Shown here: piece after piece, positions 15,350 to 20,000 of the stretch
How positions within the stretch are numbered: the stretch's first letter is position 1
How the letters are laid out: every line of letters starts with the position of its first letter
NCBI GenBank assembly: GCA_963575745.1
Contig: CAUYUJ010009779.1
Coordinates: forward strand, 1,080,492-1,100,491
Reading direction: 5' to 3'
Length of the DNA stretch: 20,000 nucleotides
From: Prorocentrum cordatum
Taxonomy: Eukaryota; Sar; Dinophyceae; Prorocentrales; Prorocentraceae
Made by a program: the position numbers and the translations under genes
The notes under the pieces: generated by a model
Database searches by the model: none
What the model saw: the letters and a program-made list of their open reading frames with translations, nothing else
What the model was told of the DNA's origin: nothing

Positions 15350-15682
15350 TCAGCTTGCACCCACGAGCCAAGCACCGGCGATCTCTCCGTCTGAGCGCCC
15401 AGCCTCCGACTCGCCGGCGGAGCTGATGGCGAGGAGGTAGGAGCCCTCCACCTTCAGGACGCGCTGAACCTTGTGAACATAGGGGGAAAACAAACCGACC
15501 TCGCTTTTGACCACCCTCGCTTCCAAGAGATACCAAACGATGCCAAATTGCGGCAAGAACTGGTCAGGCCGCTTGACGAGGAGGCGCGTGGTATGGCTTG
15601 GTTTTGCCTGGAAGCGAAAGCGGGGTAGGTAATTCACGCTCTGTGAACGACTGGCACAGAAGGAAAAGGCGAACAATTCCAC
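15350..15682 (-). CDS. hypothetical 110-aa protein or fragment
   Basis: I do not recognise this protein. The minus-strand frame runs 110 codons from an ATG at 15682 to a TGA at 15352-15350. The composition is ordinary and non-repetitive, and third positions strongly favour C and G (CTC, GTC, AAG, GTG, GAG, GGC runs in 15360-15540). A hydrophobic-basic middle (PQFGIVWYLLEARVVKSEVG, about residues 44-63) is followed by a Ser/Gly/Glu tail. The start lies next to an AGGGCTGGTGG motif (reverse strand, near 15682) related to the repeats at 6602 and 6671. It could be one exon or a retroelement piece. Of the unknown frames here it is among the more natural-looking. Confidence 0.33.
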   Translation of the reverse strand: MELFAFSFCASRSQSVNYLPRFRFQAKPSHTTRLLVKRPDQFLPQFGIVWYLLEARVVKSEVGLFSPYVHKVQRVLKVEGSYLLAISSAGESEAGRSDGEIAGAWLVGAS

Positions 15683-15831
15683 CAGCCCTCTGGAAATGGG
15701 CGTTTTGTTCGACTTCGTTCTTCCAACCCCTTCGTTCCTCCTCGAGGGGGGGGGGGCTGCCCTGGGTCTGGAGTCGGGCGCCGCTGGGTGTCAGACGGTC
15801 ACAGTTGGATCAGAACGGCTCACAGGGGGGC

Positions 15832-15945
15832 CTCGGATTGCCCAAGGGCGCCTCCATACTGGCCAAAATGTATAACCCACAATGGCTCCCAGGAGCCCCC
15901 AACAAGCCCCCAAAAGGCCTCAAGACAGGCCCAAGATGACCCTCC
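15832..15945. repeat. degenerate CCAAGANGGCC array A6
   Basis: A short, worn array with GCCCAAGGGCGCC, CCCCCAAAAGGCC, TCAAGACAGGC and CCAAGATGACC. Confidence 0.6.
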
Positions 15946-15974
15946 GTGTCCTCGGAACCTCCTCCCCCCCCCCC

Positions 15975-16243
15975 TGGACAAAACCAAAACAACTCTGAAG
16001 CCAAGAAGGATGCGCAGACTGCGCGGTGCAAACTGTGCGGTGCAGGCTGCGTCTCGCAGACCGCGTGGTGCAAAAGTCGGTGGTGCGAGCGGTGTGATCC
16101 AATCTTTGTGGAAAAAACAAAACATTTCTAAAACCAAGAAGGATGCGCAGACTGCGCGGGGCAAACTGTGCGGTGCGAGCTGCGTCTCGCAGACCGCGTG
16201 GTGCCACAGTCGGTGGTGCGGCGAGCGGCGTGGTCCAGGCTGC
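15975..16243 (+). repeat. two-copy 133-bp tandem repeat
   Basis: CCAAGAAGGATGCGCAGACT at 16001 recurs at 16134. Similarity covers the whole unit, from GGACAAAACCAAAACA or GGAAAAAACAAAACA through GCGTCTCGCAGACCGCGTGG to GTCGGTGGTGCG. Since 133 is not a multiple of three, the Cys-rich frame in copy 1 is not kept in copy 2. Confidence 0.85.
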
Positions 16244-16350
16244 GCGGTGCGCAGAGGCTGCAATGGGCGCCCCCGCCCACGGGGCGCCGAAGGCCGGGCG
16301 CCCGACGACACCTCGGTACCCATCGGTCGGAAGAGGAAGAAGTAGGTAGA

Positions 16351-16476
16351 AACATGAAGTATAGTCGGACTCGATTCGGGGATGGACCCATGAGCCTCGA
16401 GTAGTAGCACCTCGATGGACTCACGTCGAATTTCGAACCTCGAGCCTCGAGTAGCAGCAGAACCATGAAGTGTACA
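16351..16476 (+). repeat. short direct repeats GAGCCTCGAGTAG and CATGAAGT
   Basis: GAGCCTCGAGTAG occurs at 16392-16404 and 16442-16454 (period 50). CATGAAGT followed by AGTCGG occurs near 16353 and 16464. ATTCGGGGATGGAC near 16370 is echoed by GTTCGGGGATGGAC near 16667 inside the larger repeat that follows. Confidence 0.65.
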
Positions 16477-16840
16477 GTCGGGGTCTTGACCTAAGGAACC
16501 CAAAAGAAGGAACGAGGCCCCTTTTTCCCATAAGTGAACCGTCGCTTTCCTCTCGAGAACCTAAGGACAACAAAAAGGCGAACTGCAGAACAATCAAGGA
16601 ACACCGAGCCCCTCCCCAACGAGAAGGGCTCCTTCTTCAGGGCCCCGACTGTACAGTCGGATACGGTTCGGGGATGGACAGACCCCCCTTTAGCAAAACG
16701 CGGTTTCGTGAAAACGACACGAGGCCCAAACCTGGCGGGCGCAAGCCTGGAAAATAGCGGCCCCGGCGCCCTCTCGAGAACCGAACACGGACAACTCACT
16801 CATCGACGTGTCACTGTCAGGGGTTCTGCCCACCCCCGAT
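16477..16840 (+). repeat. large dispersed repeat, copy 1
   Basis: This interval aligns along its length with 17472-17846. Shared landmarks are GTCGGGG...TTGACCTAAG, GGAACGAGGCCCCT, AGCCCCTCCCCAACGA, GGGGATGGACAGACCCCCCT, GAGGCCCAAACCTGGCG and ATCGACGTGTCACTGT. Open frames are not conserved between copies, so I treat it as non-coding. The GACAGACC...GAAAACG block relates it to 9167-9477. Confidence 0.8.
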
Positions 16841-17074
16841 CGATTGGAGAGGACGCGCGGGAGGACACAAGACCCTTCCCGAGGGGCACACACCGCCACA
16901 GGACTGCAGGAGGCACGGGCAGCGACACATGGGACACGAGGGTACCCTTGATCTGGCAGGGTCCACCCACTGATCCGGGGGCCGCCTGCAGATCGGGTCC
17001 CGTCCGCCCTCTCGGGAGCACGGACAAGGAGAGGCCACTCGACCACGGAAAGCAGGAGGGCGCTGGAAGCAGAT

Positions 17075-17298
17075 TGGGATCTGGGAGCCCAGCAATTCGG
17101 CGGTGGACAAACCTCCCTTCAGCAAACCTCCCCTCAACGAAAACGGCCCGGGACCGAAACCGGCGGACCCGGACCCGCAACAATGAGGGCCGCGACGCCC
17201 TCTCGCGAGCCGCAGACGGCCAATTCGCCAATCGACGTGTCAGGGCAGGAGGTCCGTCCACCCCCGAGCTGGACGCAGCCTGGGATCTGGGAGCCCAG
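17075..17298 (+). repeat. partial third copy between TGGGATCTGGGAGCCCAG repeats
   Basis: 17096-17269 aligns with the last half of the 16477-16840 repeat (GGTGGACAAACCTCCCTT, GAAAACGGCC, GACGCCCTCTCG, ATCGACGTGTCA, CCACCCCCGA) and also with the 9167 block. It is bracketed by perfect 18-bp direct repeats at 17075-17092 and 17281-17298. Confidence 0.7.
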
Positions 17299-17471
17299 AG
17301 AGATGCCATCGCTCGACGACCGATGGGCATGCCCCCCCCCCCCCCCAAAGGCGGGCGCGGCGCGCCCGCGGGCGGGCACTTGTTGTTTTTGTTGAAGGTG
17401 CTTTTGGGGGCTGCTTTGGGAGGTACTCGTTGGGCTCGGTGGGTACTTCTATTCCTACTCCGAAACCTATT

Positions 17472-17846
17472 GTCGGGGCGTTGACCTAAGCAACCCTAAA
17501 TAAGGAACGAGGCCCCTCTTTTCTAGAAGTGAAACTCCGAATTCCCATCGAAGACATAAGGAAAACCTGATGCAAGCTGTGAAACAATGAAGGAACACGG
17601 AGCCCCTCCCCAACGAAAAGGGTTCCTTCCTCAGCGCCCCGACTGTACTTTGGGAGGTACTTTGGCCTTTCTGTCGGGGATGGACAGACCCCCCTTTAGT
17701 AAAACGTGGTTTACTGAAAACGACCTGAGGCCCAAACCTGGCGTGCGCAAGCGTGCAAAATAACGGCCACGGCGCCCTATCGAGAACCGAAAACGGACAA
17801 TTCACTAATCGACGTGTCACTGTTGGGGGTTCTGTCCACCCCCGAT
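17472..17846 (+). repeat. large dispersed repeat, copy 2
   Basis: See the first copy at 16477-16840. This copy carries an extra CTTTGGGAGGTACTTTGG stretch near 17650, which resembles GCTTTGGGAGGTACT just outside the repeat near 17415. Confidence 0.8.
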
Positions 17847-17979
17847 TCTGGGGGACCTGTGCCCGTAGCAGGCACTGCCTTTCATAGCAGGGGAAAGGCC
17901 TCGGCAATGCGCCCCTTGAGCGCGCGGGCGCCCGGGAGGCGCCCGGCGGGCACCCGCGAGCGCGCAGCGGCCGGACGCC

Positions 17980-18341
17980 CAGGAGAGGGCCGAACCTGAG
18001 CGGTGTGTGTTGCGTTCTCGTTTTGCTCTCGCTGTCGCTCGTGTTGTGTCTTCAGTCCGCCTTCCGCGCAAAAAACGGGGAGACGTAAGACTCGGGTACG
18101 GGGGACTCGGGTTGGCCTGACTGGGCCACCATAAAAATGACGAGACCCAATCTGAAATTTGACGCGAGCTCCCGCAGCAGACATCCAACGAAAACTGGAC
18201 CGTCGAAATCCAGGACGCGCTCGTCAAAAAATTCGGCAAACCCGAGTTCCGACTTACTCGAGTCTTACGCTTCCCCGAAAAAGGAGATCGAAACGGTAGC
18301 GGCCCACGGAATCGCCAAAACACCGTTCAGGCCAACCCCTG
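17980..18341. mobile_element. old, longer relative of the 10056-10201 element
   Basis: The left end (CAGGAGAGGGCC, then GAACCTGAGCGGTG) and the inverted right end (CAGGGGTTGGCCTGAACGGT) resemble the ends of the hAT-like element. The inner blocks GTTTTGCTCTCGCTGTCG, CAGTCCGCCTT and CGGCCCACGGAATCGCCAAA match CGTTTTCCCTCGC, CACTCCGCCTT and CGGCCCACGAAGTCACCAAA there. About 215 extra bases separate the halves. No target duplication remains. Confidence 0.6.
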
Positions 18342-18387
18342 GCCCAGAAAACCGAAGCGGTTGTTTCGAGCAAACCAAACAGGGACC

Positions 18388-18535
18388 ACTGCAATTGCCG
18401 CTTGGGGAAGTGAGGCGAACCAAGTCTTTAAGATAAGCCAGGTCCTTAAGCAAGCCAGGTCTTTCAGCAGCAACCCGTTCGCTGAGTTAAGGAACCAGTT
18501 CTTTAAGCAAACCAAGATTTTCTAAATGCAATTGC
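18388..18535 (+). repeat. short tandem units (AAGCCAGGTCTTTAAGC-like)
   Basis: Variants of AAGCCAGGTCCTTAAGC repeat at about 17-20-base steps from 18415. The cluster is bracketed by TGCAATTGCCG near 18390 and 18527. Confidence 0.6.
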
Positions 18536-18695
18536 CGTTTTGGGAGTGAACTGCGCCTTCTCGCAATTTCGCTTCCGAGGCGCCGTCGGGGTCTCAGGTT
18601 GGCCAAAACAAATCGCCCCAGAGAGCCCAACCAGAGAGGAGCCCACGGCGGCTCCAGGATGGCCCCAAGAGTGCCCGAAGAGCGCCTCAATCTGC
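18516..18695. repeat. spacer plus degenerate array A7
   Basis: An AT-richer block ending CGCAATTTCGCTTCCGAGG (18516-18600) precedes a short worn array containing CCAGGATGGC, CCAAGAGTGCC and CGAAGAGCGCC. The order matches that in arrays A1 and A3. Confidence 0.55.
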
Positions 18696-18761
18696 GATTC
18701 GTTGGGGGACTCCGGCGGGGGAACTGTCATTGACGCCGCCCCCTTGTTGGACTTGTGACCT

Positions 18762-19110
18762 CCTCCGCGACGCCGACGACGACGACGACATCGGGAGAGA
18801 CGAGCGCGACGACGGCAGCCTGGGCGACGACGCACAAGGGCGGTGGCGGCAGCGGCAGCGCAACGGCAACGACGGCGGTGGAGGCGACGGCGGCGACGTT
18901 GGCGGCCTCCGAGGATCCCCGAGGGCATGCGAAGGCCTCCGATGGCCGCCGAAGGCGCGGAGCGGCGACGAAGAACGAAGACCACGACGACGACGACCAC
19001 GACGTCGACGACGACGACCACGACCACGACCACGACGACGACGACGACGACAACCACCACAGCGGCGGCCACGACGAAGACGACGGCGGCAGCGACGGAG
19101 GCGGCGATAC
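18762..19110. repeat. GAC/ACG trinucleotide-rich tract
   Basis: Impure (GAC)n and CCACGA steps run through the tract, with GGCGGC interruptions. Runs of Asp, Thr, Arg or Val in the various frames are compositional. A GTCGAC palindrome sits in the purest part. Confidence 0.85.
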
Positions 19111-19666
19111 CAAGGGGCTGGCAGAGCGGCACCTCGCCGAGGGCCTGCATCGCGCTGGTGAACGGCGCGGGCAGCGCCAGGATCTGGCGACGCACGGCGC
19201 GGGCGAGGCCCCCGGCGAGCCCCGGCGAGCGTCCGGCAGGCACACGCGGCAGCCCTCGGAGGCCCACGAAGGCCCTCGGAGGCCCTCGGCCGCCCTGGGA
19301 GACTCTCGGATGCCCCCTGGAAGCACCCGTGTGCTCTCATGGGCCCTCGGAGACCGCCATCGCCGTCGTCGATGACGTCCTCGCCAGTGCAGAAGCAGGC
19401 GCCGAGCGCAGCGGATGGAGAGCAGCCGCCGGTCCGTGTCCCGAGAAGGGGCATCCCTCCTCCCAGTCCCTCTTCCTGCTTCTGCCCGTCCTCCTCGGTT
19501 GCCACTCCTGCACCTCCTCGACCCTACTCCCGTTCCTACTCCACGCCCTCCTCAGAAGAGCCCCATAGAAAATACAGCGACCCACACAAAAACAAGAGCA
19601 CCCCCAAGAACACATCGAGCATCCTCCTACTGGCCTGTTCCTCCTCACGAATTTGATGGCTTTTCT
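19111..19666. other. unassigned interval with GGCCCTCGGA-like repeats
   Basis: No gene is recognised. At 19245-19360 the unit GGCCCTCGGA recurs at about 10-12-base steps, a spacing like that of the CCAAGA arrays but with different bases. The remainder up to the transposon-like element is unique-looking and C-rich. Confidence 0.45.
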
Positions 19667-19674
19667 TCCTCACG

Positions 19675-19822
19675 TCAAGTCGGGCGTGTCCCTCTGCAGG
19701 AGGAATATTCCAAGGTAGTCAAACATAGTCTGGGGACGATGCTTCGATTACTGTTAGACTAGTTTGGAGTATGTTTGATTTTTCCTCCAGAATCCGCCTG
19801 TAGGGGGACACGCCCAACTTAA
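19675..19822. mobile_element. MITE-like element with 8-bp TCCTCACG flanks
   Basis: The left end TCAAGTCGGGCGTGTCCCTC and the inverted right end TTAAGTTGGGCGTGTCCCCC agree at about 24 of the first 29 positions. TCCTCACG lies exactly outside each end (19667-19674 and 19823-19830). A third TCCTCACG at 19642-19649 shows that this octamer was already repeated locally, so the duplication is likely but not certain. At 148 bp it is non-autonomous. Confidence 0.78.
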
Positions 19823-19858
19823 TCCTCACGCCGCTTCCTCCCTCCTCCTGCCAGAATT

Positions 19859-20000
19859 TTAAGTCGGCCTGTCCTCCTACAGGGGGGTTTGGATCGACAA
19901 ACAAAACAGGCCCAACAGCTGCTCCAACATGTCAAAAAAATGGCCCCCAGAATGTGTTGACTATGTTTGGAATATTTCTTCTGTAGAGGGATAGGCCCGA
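19859..20000. mobile_element. second MITE-like element of the same family, cut by window edge
   Basis: The left end TTAAGTCGGCCTGTCCTCCT is mirrored by the window's last bases, whose reverse complement begins TCGGGCCTATCCCTCTACAG. The inverted right half matches the left half of the 19675 element for about 59 bases, so the two neighbours lie in opposite orientation. A few terminal bases lie beyond 20000. Confidence 0.7.

Noticed and set aside
15946-16131. Cys-rich peptide resembling a zinc finger (CKLCGAGCVSQTAWC)
   Set aside because: The underlying 133-bp repeat is not a multiple of three and the second copy changes frame and loses several Cys, so selection on the peptide is unlikely.
18503-19505. 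long minus-strand frames with Val or Arg runs
   Set aside because: They are translations of the GAC/GTC trinucleotide tract.
1-20000. dinoflagellate spliced-leader sequence, telomere repeats, rRNA or snRNA genes
   Set aside because: I looked for the conserved spliced-leader core, TTTAGGG-type arrays and obvious rRNA or U6 motifs on both strands by eye and found none. The eye can miss diverged copies.

Overview
This window looks like gene-poor nuclear DNA from a eukaryote. It is GC-rich and built mostly from repeats. There is no bacterial-style gene packing, no operon, no ribosome-binding-site pattern, no rRNA or tRNA, and no long protein that I recognise. Simple-sequence tracts, degenerate short-period arrays, small inverted-repeat transposons and worn retroelement pieces fill most of it. 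This fits a large protist genome, and a dinoflagellate is my best guess. That guess rests on texture only: I saw no spliced-leader sequence or diagnostic gene, so confidence is low to moderate.

Layout. 221-943 holds the first of seven arrays of a degenerate CCAAGANGGCC unit; the others are at 4705-5085, 5977-6580, 10015-10885, 13105-13250, 15832-15945 and 18600-18695. A hand count in one clean stretch gives a period near 10.6 bp, which matches the DNA helical repeat. 1411-1662 (minus) could encode a small signal-peptide-like protein. 1891-1976 is a 28-bp-stem hairpin. 2024-2202 and 9646-9849 are two copies of one terminal-inverted-repeat element. 2544-4190 is a nested composite: CATA/CATG microsatellite, C tracts with a core unit, a CCCACTGTC minisatellite, the same core unit inverted with G tracts, then CATA/CATG microsatellite again. 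4236-5760 and 6968-7240 hold short coding-like stretches, including a probable RNase H remnant near 5625.

6595-8060 carries five copies of a CTGGTGGGGATA(C/T) motif and a 45-bp tandem triplet. 8297-8400 is a decayed copy of the transposon family at the right edge. 8408-8929 is coding-like and may be retroelement debris. 9167-9477 is bounded by about 50-bp direct repeats that recur at 16.7-17.7 kb. 10966-11945 is CAT/CTC trinucleotide repeat, 12717-12972 is GGA, 13251-13405 is CTC and 18762-19110 is GAC. 13576-13770, 14004-14195 and 15129-15310 are further inverted-repeat elements. 16477-17846 contains two copies of a 365-375 bp repeat plus a partial third. 17980-18341 is an old relative of the element at 10056-10201. 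The window ends in two adjacent inverted-repeat elements, the last cut by the window edge.

The parts do not work as a pathway. What can be read is a history: old short-period arrays were invaded by small DNA transposons, several of which still show target-site duplications (TGGTCC(C/T)G, ATTGC, TA and TCCTCACG). All protein-coding calls are tentative. They rest on codon texture and on a few residues read by eye.
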